DNA of 64,000 nucleotides, taken from positions 1 through 64,000 of the forward strand of contig PCAU01000010.1 in NCBI GenBank assembly GCA_002730735.1, written 5' to 3'. This stretch comes from Acidobacteriota bacterium (GTDB lineage: Bacteria > Acidobacteriota > Vicinamibacteria > Vicinamibacterales > UBA823). Within the stretch, counting starts at the first letter, position 1; every line of letters begins with the position of its first letter. The notes beneath the pieces were generated by a model that had not been told where the DNA came from, searched no databases, and was given only the letters and a program-made list of their open reading frames with translations. A program made the translations under genes and the position numbers. Shown here piece after piece: positions 27,853 to 36,931 of the stretch.

Positions 27853-29250
27853 TCACTCGCCTGAGGTTGCAATAACTGGATTAATGAACTGGCGATATGT
27901 GTCCTGGTATCCCTGGTCGACGAGTTCAACCACTGATTGCCGTCGATCCGACCGGTCATCGTATGCCCCAGAGAAATCGAGTGGACCAATCGGATTATGC
28001 GCAGGACGAATTAGGAACAGCCGCTGAAAGTGACCAACGCGGGCTGCAACAGCATCGCGGACAGAAGCACCTTCTATGGCCCCAAGATACTCCCCTACTC
28101 TTCCGCGTGCGTCACGCCTTCCCGCACTGAGCGTGTGGGGCCCTGAGAGTTCGGCTGTCGGGGAGACAACGATCACCTGCTCAACCCCAGCGTTCAGGAC
28201 CTCTTCAAGAATCCGCGTAATGGCATCCGCGCGATCGGCAGCACGATGGACCTCGCCTCTCCATTGGCTGTCCGGCGCAAATGCGATCAGGTGAGGCTCT
28301 GTAACAACCGGTAAACTGACCGACGCCGCCAAAGCGTCGAGTGCATGCCCGCGTGCCGTACCGGCAAGGTCCCAAGTTTCAGAGGCCCGTCGTCCGCGTT
28401 CATCAGTTGAATTAAAGAACCCCTCACGGTAAGGCTCGGCCAGTAGTGCAAATACTAGATCCCGCCGAATATCAACATCATGTACCGTCACAATCAGTTC
28501 GCGGAAACCAGGTTGGCCAAGATTGTCAGACAGTAACTCCGTATAATCGTTACTGATCTCACGACCAACTGGCCTTTCCGTCACCGATACGCCGCGGATG
28601 AGCTCCCATAGCGCCTTCGTAAAGCGGTCGAGCACGCCGGTCGGTGTTAGAGGAACCACAAGTATTTGCCACCATGCTGCTCCACGGGCCCGACGTCGTG
28701 ATCGCAGGGAGCGGAGCACCGTGACGGCAAAAAGTGCCAATAACAACAGTAGTAGGAAGACAACCAACCATGGAAAAATAATAGGTAGCGACATCGAATT
28801 GACCATCGCCAATAGTTGTTCGCTATACCCATCCAACAACGCAACGCCAGCACCGCCCTTGATCATTTGAAGCGACAAGACAATCGGATAGACCAATGCT
28901 GCACCCACCAGTATTACTAGCGGTAGAAGAACAGTGGCTAGGGCCGTACCGAACAAATACCCTGCTACGCGCAGAATGGGTCGCCAGCGATAAAACTGAC
29001 GAGTTAGACCACCGCGCCAGATTCCCTTTTCCTCCCAGAGCTTTACTCCGCCATCGACTGCTGCAAACATCGCACTTACGGCGCCCATACCTCGCCCAGC
29101 AACCAGATCGACCCTAACACCAGCTTCGTTCAGTGCTTGTAAAACGCCGGCATGATAGGCACCAGCCGTGCCAGTGCCGTTGAGGACGAGGGCCGTCCGG
29201 AGGCTCGGTGAGTACGTCGGCTTACGACCGTTTATGGTGGCGTCTGTCAT
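27853..29250 (-). CDS. Patatin-like membrane protein with a replaced nucleophile
   Basis: The first 60 residues carry a patatin-like start: LVLNGTGTAGAYHAG (oxyanion-loop region) at 21-35 and a nucleophile-elbow position reading GRGMG at 52-56, where active patatins have GxSxG. The serine is replaced by Gly54. After that come two or three membrane helices (about residues 92-132 and 155-182), unusual for patatins, and a long cytoplasmic domain ending in FSGAYDDRSDRRQ. It starts directly after the greA stop with no gap, so it is co-transcribed with greA. Loss of the nucleophile suggests a binding or structural role, or a re-purposed site; the annotation as an active lipase should be avoided. 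Confidence 0.7.
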   Translation of the reverse strand: MTDATINGRKPTYSPSLRTALVLNGTGTAGAYHAGVLQALNEAGVRVDLVAGRGMGAVSAMFAAVDGGVKLWEEKGIWRGGLTRQFYRWRPILRVAGYLFGTALATVLLPLVILVGAALVYPIVLSLQMIKGGAGVALLDGYSEQLLAMVNSMSLPIIFPWLVVFLLLLLLALFAVTVLRSLRSRRRARGAAWWQILVVPLTPTGVLDRFTKALWELIRGVSVTERPVGREISNDYTELLSDNLGQPGFRELIVTVHDVDIRRDLVFALLAEPYREGFFNSTDERGRRASETWDLAGTARGHALDALAASVSLPVVTEPHLIAFAPDSQWRGEVHRAADRADAITRILEEVLNAGVEQVIVVSPTAELSGPHTLSAGRRDARGRVGEYLGAIEGASVRDAVAARVGHFQRLFLIRPAHNPIGPLDFSGAYDDRSDRRQSVVELVDQGYQDTYRQFINPVIATSGE

Positions 29251-29718
29251 TCAACCGTCGTGTACAGTTGTTAGCTTAATGAGCTCGAATTTCCGAGTAC
29301 CAGTTGGCGTGGGCACTTCTAACTCATCACCTTCCTCCTTGCCCACAACTGCACGACCAATCGGTGAGGCAGTCGAAATCCATCCCTTGTCAGGCTCAGC
29401 ATCCTCAGGCATAACGAGATGATAGGTCACCGACCCTCCACCCAACTCTCGTAGTTCAACCGTGGAACCGAATCCAGCCCGATCTCTCGGCAGTTTCTCA
29501 AAATTCATTAAGGAGACCTGGGATGCGCGCGCCTGGAGCATTGAAACCCTCGCCTGAACCAATCGTTGACGCTCCTTCGCAGCCTGATATTCAGCATTTT
29601 CGCGGAGGTCCCCAAGTTCACGAGCCCGCTGAATCTCCTTAGGGAGCTCGTGTTTGAGCTCTCGTTCGAGCTTCTGAATTTCATCATCGAAACGTTTAAG
29701 TAACGGCCCTTTAACCAT
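29251..29718 (-). CDS. greA: Transcription elongation factor GreA
   Basis: GreA binds RNA polymerase and stimulates cleavage of the transcript in backtracked complexes. The 155-residue product has the N-terminal coiled-coil (FDDEIQKLERELKHELPKEI and REN-AEYQAAKERQ with the acidic tip Asp/Glu needed for cleavage) and the C-terminal FKBP-like domain (GKEEGDELEVPTPTGTRKFELIKL). Start at the ATG 29718 (MVKGPLLKRF); the longer frame with MSGGCRNP is less likely. Its stop abuts the start of the patatin-like gene. Upstream on the plus strand is the SpoU methyltransferase gene, so the two are divergent. Confidence 0.93.
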   Translation of the reverse strand: MVKGPLLKRFDDEIQKLERELKHELPKEIQRARELGDLRENAEYQAAKERQRLVQARVSMLQARASQVSLMNFEKLPRDRAGFGSTVELRELGGGSVTYHLVMPEDAEPDKGWISTASPIGRAVVGKEEGDELEVPTPTGTRKFELIKLTTVHDG

Positions 29719-29855
29719 TGGATTACGACATCCACCAGACACAAAAATCGTCCACAGTCTCGCCTCCCAAGACTAGCACAGTCTGTTATTCTGCTCTGGT
29801 AGCGCCGCGCCCTACTACAACAGGCCGTGGTTATCACCGTATCGGGTGCTCCGAC

Positions 29856-30665
29856 GTGGACCGAATCTCTAGTCGAAGAAACGACATCGTCACCGCATTT
29901 CGTACCGCCGCCGCTGGGCAGCAGGAACGGCTACTACTCGATGGCAAGCATCTCGTTGAAGAGGCGCTACGGGCCGACCTTTCCATCAAAACCCTAGCAA
30001 TGACGGCTTCGCGCCTAGCTGATAACCCTTTACTCGCAGAGTCATTGGTCGAAGTAGGCACTAAGGTGATTAGCGTTACCGAAAGTGTGATGGACGTAAT
30101 TAGTCCGGTCGTTACTCCATCAGGAATTGTCGCTCTTGCTGAACGGCCACTCGTAACCGTTGACGATGTCCTGCGTAGAACTCCCCAGTTCGTCATTGGA
30201 CTAGTCGACGTCCAAAATCCTGGAAATCTTGGCGCGGTCATACGCACTGCGGAAGCCGGTGGGGCTACCGGAATTGCAGCAACCGGGAAAAGCGCAGACC
30301 CCTACGGCTGGAAAGCCCTACGAGGAGCGATGGGTGGAACGTTTCATATTCCAGTCACGTGGCCTACTGCCTCGTTGTCGTTCATTGCCGATGCCCGGGC
30401 GTCTGGACTCAAAGTTGTGGCTGCAACTCCGGGTAGCGGTAGGTCGCTGTACGAGATCGATTTAACGGTGCCAACCCTCGTCATGGTCGGCGGTGAAGGC
30501 TCTGGCCTTTCGCAGGAGATCGTTTCCGCAACTGACCAAGCTCTCTTCATTCCAATGCCAGGCTCTGCCGACTCACTCAATGCTGCAACTGCCGCTGCCC
30601 TGATTATTTACGAAGCGTTTAGGCAGCGTTACCTCGCCGGTGCTTCCTCATTGGAAGGTAACTGA
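29856..30665 (+). CDS. SpoU/TrmH-family RNA 2'-O-methyltransferase
   Basis: A SPOUT-class methyltransferase that transfers methyl from SAM to ribose 2'-OH in rRNA or tRNA. The N-terminal substrate-binding domain (residues 1-100) precedes the trefoil-knot domain. Signatures: GLVDVQNPGNLGAVIRTAEAGG near residue 113 (motif 1, catalytic Arg), VMVGGEGSGLS (motif 2) and IPMPGSADSLNAATAAALIIYE (motif 3). GTG 29856 gives the usual MDRISSR beginning; the earlier ATG gives an unlikely extra 46 residues. The exact RNA target is unknown. Its TGA overlaps the rarA ATG (TGATG), so the two are translationally coupled. Confidence 0.9.
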   Translation: MDRISSRRNDIVTAFRTAAAGQQERLLLDGKHLVEEALRADLSIKTLAMTASRLADNPLLAESLVEVGTKVISVTESVMDVISPVVTPSGIVALAERPLVTVDDVLRRTPQFVIGLVDVQNPGNLGAVIRTAEAGGATGIAATGKSADPYGWKALRGAMGGTFHIPVTWPTASLSFIADARASGLKVVAATPGSGRSLYEIDLTVPTLVMVGGEGSGLSQEIVSATDQALFIPMPGSADSLNAATAAALIIYEAFRQRYLAGASSLEGN

Positions 30666-32047
30666 TGATGGAGTCGAACAATCTTTTCTCTGATCCCAAT
30701 CAAGACGCATCTCAGGGTGTAGCTTCGCCGCTCGCTGAACGAATGAGACCGCGTTCATTGGCTGAATTCGTCGGTCAACACGATTTGCTTGCACCAGGCC
30801 GCCCACTCCGAAAAGCGATTGAACTCGATACACTTCAATCAATTATTTTATGGGGTCCGCCAGGCACTGGAAAAACTACCGTCGCCAGACTGATCGCTGT
30901 CGATACACGCGCACACTTTATAGCCTTCAGCGCCGTGCTCTCAGGAATTCGAGAAATCAAGACTGTTATGGCTGAGGCTCAAGATGCACGAAAGCGATTG
31001 GGCAAAAGCACAATTATTTTCATCGACGAAATTCATCGATTTAATAAAGCTCAACAGGATGCATTCCTGCCCCGAGTCGAAGCTGGTGACATCACGCTCG
31101 TCGGAGCCACGACGGAGAACCCGTCATTTGAAGTGAACGCGGCGCTCCTCTCACGATCTCGAGTTTTTGTCCTAAAGCCATTAGAAGTAACTGACCTCAT
31201 AACTATCCTCACACGCTCTCTCGGCGATCGAGAACGTGGACTTGGTGGCTGTGGTCTGACTGCAACGTCGGAGGCCCTAGAAGCAATTGCTCGCCATGCA
31301 AACGGCGATGCCAGAGTAGCACTTAACCTGCTCGAACTCGCAGCAACGTTGGCCCAGAAAGAGGACCCGGAAAGTGAATTACAGCAAGATGGCTTACCGA
31401 TAACCATTGATACATCTTTACTTGCCGATTTACTCCAACGACGAGCTCTCCTCTACGACAAAACCGGCGAAGAGCATTTCAATCTCATCTCAGCTCTCCA
31501 TAAGTCGATGCGCAATAGCGACCCTGATGCGTCGGTCTACTGGCTTTCCAGAATGCTCGAAGCAGGTGAAGACCCACTCTACATTGCACGCCGCTTGGTT
31601 AGGTTTGCCTCTGAGGATATCGGTAACGCCGATCCACGTGCCTTGATGCTCGCGGTGGCAGCGAGGGAAGCCGTGCACTTTATCGGGATGCCCGAAGGCA
31701 ATACCGCCCTCGCACAGGCTGTGCTCTACCTAGCAATGGCGCCAAAGAGCAACGCCGTCTTCACCGCCTATACACGCGCCGCTGCAGATGCACACGACCG
31801 CGCCGCGGAACCGGTCCCCCTCCATCTCCGTAACGCACCGACAAAACTTATGCGGTCTTTCAATTATGGAAAACACTACCGTTACGCACACGATGAGCCA
31901 GGTGCCGTCACCGAGATGGACTGCTTACCCCCTGAACTGCAGAAGCGCCAATACTACAGGCCGACCGACCGTGGTTACGAGCGAACTATCTCCGAACGTC
32001 TACTTGAATTGAAGAGGTCGAAAGCCAAGAAGAATTGGAAGACGTGA
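30665..32047 (+). CDS. rarA: Replication-associated recombination protein RarA (MgsA)
   Basis: AAA+ ATPase that acts at stalled replication forks and on single-stranded DNA bound by SSB. Seen: RMRPRSLAEFVGQHDLL at the N-terminus, Walker A GPPGTGKTTVAR near residue 64, Walker B IIFIDEIHRFNK near residue 118, sensor 1 GATTENPSFEVN and the Arg finger in LLSRSRVF. The C-terminal MgsA tetramerisation domain includes YKxx-like KHYRYAHD. Length 460 residues is typical of RarA. The start overlaps the stop of the SpoU methyltransferase gene. It is convergent with the small membrane-protein/mutL unit. Confidence 0.93.
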   Translation: MMESNNLFSDPNQDASQGVASPLAERMRPRSLAEFVGQHDLLAPGRPLRKAIELDTLQSIILWGPPGTGKTTVARLIAVDTRAHFIAFSAVLSGIREIKTVMAEAQDARKRLGKSTIIFIDEIHRFNKAQQDAFLPRVEAGDITLVGATTENPSFEVNAALLSRSRVFVLKPLEVTDLITILTRSLGDRERGLGGCGLTATSEALEAIARHANGDARVALNLLELAATLAQKEDPESELQQDGLPITIDTSLLADLLQRRALLYDKTGEEHFNLISALHKSMRNSDPDASVYWLSRMLEAGEDPLYIARRLVRFASEDIGNADPRALMLAVAAREAVHFIGMPEGNTALAQAVLYLAMAPKSNAVFTAYTRAAADAHDRAAEPVPLHLRNAPTKLMRSFNYGKHYRYAHDEPGAVTEMDCLPPELQKRQYYRPTDRGYERTISERLLELKRSKAKKNWKT

Positions 32048-32131
32048 GAACGAGCCTTATGAATTTCCTAAAACACTGACTGAATCACGAGACGTCGACC
32101 AAGCCTAATTAGGAGATCGAAATAGAAACCC

Positions 32132-32305
32132 TCACTTGTGCATCGCCGGCCTTAACAATAGCCAGCCGACAATAAACAGAGCTACGCCACTAGCGAAAGT
32201 ACGAGGACTCGGGCCGAGTGGTCCGGCATTGACAATTGCAAACAGCAAAATCGACATTCCTAAGAGTTGCAGAAATCGGCCTGTGTAGTAGAAAGCCCAA
32301 TGCAT
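32132..32305 (-). CDS. Small membrane protein coupled to mutL
   Basis: A 57-codon frame beginning with the ATG that overlaps the mutL stop codon (TAATG). This is a strong sign of translational coupling on the same mRNA. The product has two hydrophobic helices (about residues 10-26 and 37-52) separated by a short GPSPR turn, and ends in RPAMHK. No family is recognised, though small two-helix proteins of this shape are common after repair or housekeeping genes. A role in mismatch repair is not implied. Confidence 0.55.
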   Translation of the reverse strand: MHWAFYYTGRFLQLLGMSILLFAIVNAGPLGPSPRTFASGVALFIVGWLLLRPAMHK

Positions 32306-34074
32306 TACGACCGCTCAAAGCCACGCTCGATCTCACGACGCCCAAGGCGGAGTAAAACAGGACGCCCGTGAGGGCATACGGTTGAGTATGAGGTGCGACC
32401 GAGTTCATCAAGAATGTATCGCATCTTTTCTGAGGTCAACGGGTCATTCGCCTTTACGGCTGCGTGACAAGCAGTGGTCGCCGCAATCCGACGTAGCGCC
32501 TCATCAACACCATGGCTAGCATCAAGCTCATCCAGATCGTTAGCAAGAATTCGAATTGCGTTTTCACAATCACCAAGTGTCAATAGCGCTGGCACAGCCC
32601 GGACCCGTACATCTTCCCTACCAAACGGTTCAATATCGAAGCCTATCTGAGTCAGCGCCTCGACATGTGTTGCGAGTCCCTGACATTGACCAACGGATAA
32701 CTTCAGCAAAATGGGCTGAAGTAATCGTTGACTCTCTAAACGACCCGAGGATAAACGAGTCATTACACGTTCGAATAACACACGCTCATGGGCTACGTGT
32801 TGATCAACTACAACGATGCCTTCCTCATCCACGGCAACTATGAAGGTGTCGCGAAATTGTCCCAGAGCTATCATCGGCTTGATGCCACCGCCGGGCTGTG
32901 ACACAGAAGTGACCACCTCGTTCTCAGGCACATTTCCAGGTATCAGAGTCGCTGGTGATTCCCGCACGAAAGCAGCTGCCACTGGCGTCCACCGGCTCGG
33001 AATTGATGCCCCAACCATGACTTCAGGAATCTGGCTTACCTTAGGTTCGTTGAGTTCTGTCGGCATTAACTTGGAGTGCAGTTGAGAGGGACCACTTTCA
33101 CCAAGGGCCTCGGTTAGCGTACGCCGCAAAACCTCGTGGACGAATGATTGATCCAAGAATCGCACCTCGGCCTTCATCGGATGTACGTTGACATCGACCC
33201 GATCAGCGGGCACCTCGATGAATAGATGCACTTCTGGTCGACGCTCCTTGATCGTCGCTCGACTGTAGGAGTCAATGATCGCATGTGCAACTGTTCGGTC
33301 CTTCACGATTCTCCGGTTCACAAAAATATTCTGTGGACCACGTGACGGTCGTTGATTGACGAGAGCTGCGACATAGCCACTAATCGCTATTTCCCCAGCC
33401 TTCTTATGGACCTCGAGGAGATCTGGCCTGTCACCATAAAGCTGATAAAAGCGTTCCATAACCGTTTCGGTCGGGCCGCATTGCACCACTTGCCGCCCAG
33501 AACTCTTCAAACTGAATCCGACCTCCGGATAACCTAACGCTAATTGCGTTACCAGTTTTGACACTCTGGCTGATTCCGCCCTGTCTGATTTGAGGAATTT
33601 CCGACGCGCCGGCATGTTAAAGAAAAGGTCACGGATTTCGACCAGCGTGCCTACTGGCGCCCCCACCTCGCGAACCGAGGTGGTCACGCCACCACTCACT
33701 TCGATCAGCGTCCCGACAACTTGACCACGACCGCAAGTTCTAAGTTTTAGACGGCACACTGATGCCACACTTGGCAACGCTTCACCGCGAAACCCCAACG
33801 TATGGATAGCAGCAAGGTCACTTGATTTCGCCAGCTTACTGGTCGCATGTCGCTCAAGCGCTAGAATCGCCTCGTCTGGCGACATTCCTTCACCGTCATC
33901 CTCAACTGAAATAAACCTCTTCCCCCCTAGTTCAATCGTTACGCTGATCCGTCGTGCTCCAGCATCCAGAGCATTCTCGATAAGCTCCTTAACAGCAGAC
34001 GCGGGCCGCTCAACCACCTCACCCGCAGCGATCTGGTTAGCCAGCTCAGCGGAAAGACGAATGATCTTAGCCAT
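32305..34074 (-). CDS. mutL: DNA mismatch repair protein MutL
   Basis: MutL links MutS mismatch recognition to strand incision. The N-terminal GHKL ATPase is clear: IAAGEVVERPASAVKELIENALDAG near residue 17 (motif I), the GEGMS and GFRGEAL motifs, and the VNRRIVKDR segment. The C-terminal dimerisation/endonuclease domain has the metal-dependent DQHVAHERVLFE near residue 432 (matching the DQHA-type endonuclease motif), ACHAAVKAND and CPHGRP. So this MutL is predicted to be an endonuclease, as in species lacking MutH. Length 589 residues is normal. Confidence 0.95.
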   Translation of the reverse strand: MAKIIRLSAELANQIAAGEVVERPASAVKELIENALDAGARRISVTIELGGKRFISVEDDGEGMSPDEAILALERHATSKLAKSSDLAAIHTLGFRGEALPSVASVCRLKLRTCGRGQVVGTLIEVSGGVTTSVREVGAPVGTLVEIRDLFFNMPARRKFLKSDRAESARVSKLVTQLALGYPEVGFSLKSSGRQVVQCGPTETVMERFYQLYGDRPDLLEVHKKAGEIAISGYVAALVNQRPSRGPQNIFVNRRIVKDRTVAHAIIDSYSRATIKERRPEVHLFIEVPADRVDVNVHPMKAEVRFLDQSFVHEVLRRTLTEALGESGPSQLHSKLMPTELNEPKVSQIPEVMVGASIPSRWTPVAAAFVRESPATLIPGNVPENEVVTSVSQPGGGIKPMIALGQFRDTFIVAVDEEGIVVVDQHVAHERVLFERVMTRLSSGRLESQRLLQPILLKLSVGQCQGLATHVEALTQIGFDIEPFGREDVRVRAVPALLTLGDCENAIRILANDLDELDASHGVDEALRRIAATTACHAAVKANDPLTSEKMRYILDELGRTSYSTVCPHGRPVLLRLGRREIERGFERS

Positions 34075-34095
34075 GACGTTCGGAGACGTCGAGAC

Positions 34096-36912
34096 TCAAG
34101 CTGAATCGCGTAGCGCGGCCTGGGCTGCGGCCAAGCGAGCGACCGGTATACGAAACGGTGAAGCACTAACATAATCGAGTCCTACTTGATGAAAAAAGTG
34201 CACCGACGCAGCATCACCGCCGTGCTCACCGCAGATCCCAAGCTTCAGGTTCGGTCGGGTTTGCCGCCCCCGTTCTACCCCAATCCGCACGAGTTCGCCA
34301 ATACCCACAGTATCGATTGACTGGAAAGGATCCCGCTCAATCAACTTAAGGTCCTGATAAATTCTGAGAAATCGTCCAGCGTCATCGCGTGAAAAGCCGT
34401 AGCCCATCTGTGTAAGATCATTCGTACCAAACGAAAAAAAGTCTGCCTCTAATGCAATTTCATTGGCGGTGACCGAACTACGTGGCACCTCAATCATGGT
34501 TCCCACGAGGTATCGCACTTTCACTCCTTGAGCGTCCATGACTTCAACCGCCACCCGATCGACGATTGCTCTCTGTGCTCGGAGTTCACGCACGTCGCCA
34601 ACTAAGGGAATCATTATTTCGGGAATTACCTTGACACCTTCCTTCGCGAGACGGCAAGCAGCTTCAATGATGGCGTGAGACTGCATCTCAGTGATCTCAG
34701 GATAAGTGATGCCGAGCCTAACGCCACGATGGCCAAGCATGGGATTAAACTCGTGGAGTTGCTCCACTCGTCGTAACACTTGTCGCTTGGACTCGACAGC
34801 CTCATCCACTTCCCCCCGTGCCTCGGCGATAGCTATGTCAACCATCAACTCTTCACGTTTTGGTAGAAATTCGTGAAGAGGAGGGTCGATCAGACGAATG
34901 GTCACCGGCTGCCCTTCCATAACCTTAAATAGGCCATAGAAGTCGTCCCGTTGTAGAGGAAGCAAGTTGTCAAGCGCCGCACGACGGTCAGTTTCATTGT
35001 CCGCCATGATCATTTGCTGGACAATCGGAATGCGTTCTTCGCCGAAAAACATGTGTTCCGTCCGACAGAGTCCGATTCCTTCAGCTCCAAATGAGCGAGC
35101 AATCGTTGCCTGATCGGCTAAGTCCGCGTTTGCCCTGATTCCGAGGCGACGATGTGTATCAGCCCACTGAAGCAACCGTTCAAATCGTTGATAAATCTCG
35201 GAATGTTTGCCATCGAGATCGCCCCCAAGCACTTGGAGAATCTCACTTGGCTTTGTAGCCACCTGGCCACACTTCACCTCGCCTGTCAGTCCATCGAAGG
35301 ATAAGTATTCGTTTTTGAGTATCTCTACACCGCCAACTCGCACACGCCCTCGCCCCTCATCAATCTCGAGCTCCCCAGCCCCGACGACCGACGGTTTACC
35401 CATCTGTCGGCCAACCACCGCTGCGTGAGATGTCATGCCGCCTGTCGCCGTCAATACACCTTGAGCAGCATACATACCGTGAATGTCATCTGGCGCGGTC
35501 TCCTTCCGAACGAGCAATGCAGGTTCACCCTTTGATTCACATAAAACGGCATCATCAGCAGTAAATACAACATGACCAGACGCTGCTCCAGGTGAAGCAG
35601 GCAGCCCTTCGGTCACCGTTGGTAAGGCGCGCCAAGCCTTTGGATCAAAAATAGGCACGAGCAACTGCGTCAGCGACTCGGGATCGACTAGCGAGAGCGC
35701 TTCCCTAGAAGACAACCGCTTCTCCGCAACAAGGTCGGTGGCAATAACGACCGCGGCGTATCCCGTTCGTTTGCCGCTGCGGGTTTGCAACATATACAGC
35801 TCTTCGTCCTGAATTGTGAACTCAAAATCCTGCACATCACGATAGTGTCGTTCCAACCGAGAAGTAATTTTTCTGAGCTGGCGGTAGGCGCTCGGCATCA
35901 GCTTTTCCAACTCGGCGATCGGCTTTGGAGTTCGAATGCCAGCCACGACATCCTCACCCTGAGCGTTAACAAGAAACTCGCCGTAGAACTCCTTCTGACC
36001 TGTAGCTGGATTTCGTGTGAATCCTACGCCGGTGGCCGACCGATTGCCGGTATTCCCAAACACCATTAACTGGACATTCACAGCCGTTCCAATGTCGCTC
36101 GGAATACCGTAAATTCTTCGGTACTCGATCGCACGCGGATTCTGCCATGATTGAAATACAGCATCACGGGCCATCTGAAGTTGTTGATATGGATCTTGGG
36201 GGAACAATTTTCCTGTCTTCCGTTTGACAAGTCGCTTGTAACGATCAATGACGATCCTTAGCGCTTTTTCACTAAGCCCCGTATCCTTCCGCGTGCGTTG
36301 GTCGCGCTTGACTCGTTCAAACACACCATCAAACGCTTCCTTCGGAATTTCTAACACCACATTGCCAAACATCTGTATAAAACGGCGGTAGCTGTCCGCT
36401 GCAAAGCGACCATTCCGCGTCTTACGCTTTAGACCTTCAACCGTTTTGTCATTCAGGCCAAGATTCAGAATTGTGTCCATCATGCCGGGCATTGAGAATC
36501 TCGAACCAGACCTGACTGACACAAAAAGAGGGTTCTCTGTTGAGCCGAACTTAGCATCAGTGACTCGCTCGAGACGCATAAGATGCTTAAGGATTTCTTT
36601 GTCTAACGATCTTGGTAACTTTCCTTCCCGCGCGTAGTAGAGCCCACAGACTTCTGCCGATATCGTAAACCCTGGTGGCACGGGGAGACCTGCGTTAGTC
36701 ATTTCTGCCAGTCCCGCGCCCTTGCCACCCAGCGAGTTCCGCATATCCCGGTTCCCCTCGGCCTTACCTTCGCCGAAGAAATAGACGTTTTTCGCTGTTC
36801 GGGCCTTTCTTGTCACCCGCCCACGACCGTTTTTCCTGGCCGTTTTCCGCTGTGCAGCACGAGGTCCTCGGACAACCTTTTTCGTTGCTTGTTTCTCAGT
36901 TCTCTTTGTCAT
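34096..36912 (-). CDS. ppdK: Pyruvate, phosphate dikinase with basic N-terminal extension
   Basis: Interconverts pyruvate + ATP + phosphate and PEP + AMP + pyrophosphate. Seen: the nucleotide-binding region (RSGSRFSMPGMMDTILNLGLND near residue 132), the swivelling phosphohistidine motif GGMTSHAAVVGRQMGKP with catalytic His, and the TIM-barrel PEP domain ending in GICGEHGGD with the active Cys. The length (938) exceeds the common 875-890 because of a Lys/Arg-rich N-terminal tail: 17 of the first 42 residues are Lys or Arg. The tail may bind nucleic acid or acidic partners; that is inference. It follows glyS in the minus-strand series by 19 bases. Confidence 0.93.
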   Translation of the reverse strand: MTKRTEKQATKKVVRGPRAAQRKTARKNGRGRVTRKARTAKNVYFFGEGKAEGNRDMRNSLGGKGAGLAEMTNAGLPVPPGFTISAEVCGLYYAREGKLPRSLDKEILKHLMRLERVTDAKFGSTENPLFVSVRSGSRFSMPGMMDTILNLGLNDKTVEGLKRKTRNGRFAADSYRRFIQMFGNVVLEIPKEAFDGVFERVKRDQRTRKDTGLSEKALRIVIDRYKRLVKRKTGKLFPQDPYQQLQMARDAVFQSWQNPRAIEYRRIYGIPSDIGTAVNVQLMVFGNTGNRSATGVGFTRNPATGQKEFYGEFLVNAQGEDVVAGIRTPKPIAELEKLMPSAYRQLRKITSRLERHYRDVQDFEFTIQDEELYMLQTRSGKRTGYAAVVIATDLVAEKRLSSREALSLVDPESLTQLLVPIFDPKAWRALPTVTEGLPASPGAASGHVVFTADDAVLCESKGEPALLVRKETAPDDIHGMYAAQGVLTATGGMTSHAAVVGRQMGKPSVVGAGELEIDEGRGRVRVGGVEILKNEYLSFDGLTGEVKCGQVATKPSEILQVLGGDLDGKHSEIYQRFERLLQWADTHRRLGIRANADLADQATIARSFGAEGIGLCRTEHMFFGEERIPIVQQMIMADNETDRRAALDNLLPLQRDDFYGLFKVMEGQPVTIRLIDPPLHEFLPKREELMVDIAIAEARGEVDEAVESKRQVLRRVEQLHEFNPMLGHRGVRLGITYPEITEMQSHAIIEAACRLAKEGVKVIPEIMIPLVGDVRELRAQRAIVDRVAVEVMDAQGVKVRYLVGTMIEVPRSSVTANEIALEADFFSFGTNDLTQMGYGFSRDDAGRFLRIYQDLKLIERDPFQSIDTVGIGELVRIGVERGRQTRPNLKLGICGEHGGDAASVHFFHQVGLDYVSASPFRIPVARLAAAQAALRDSA

Positions 36913-36931
36913 TCCCTTTGCTCACTACTAG

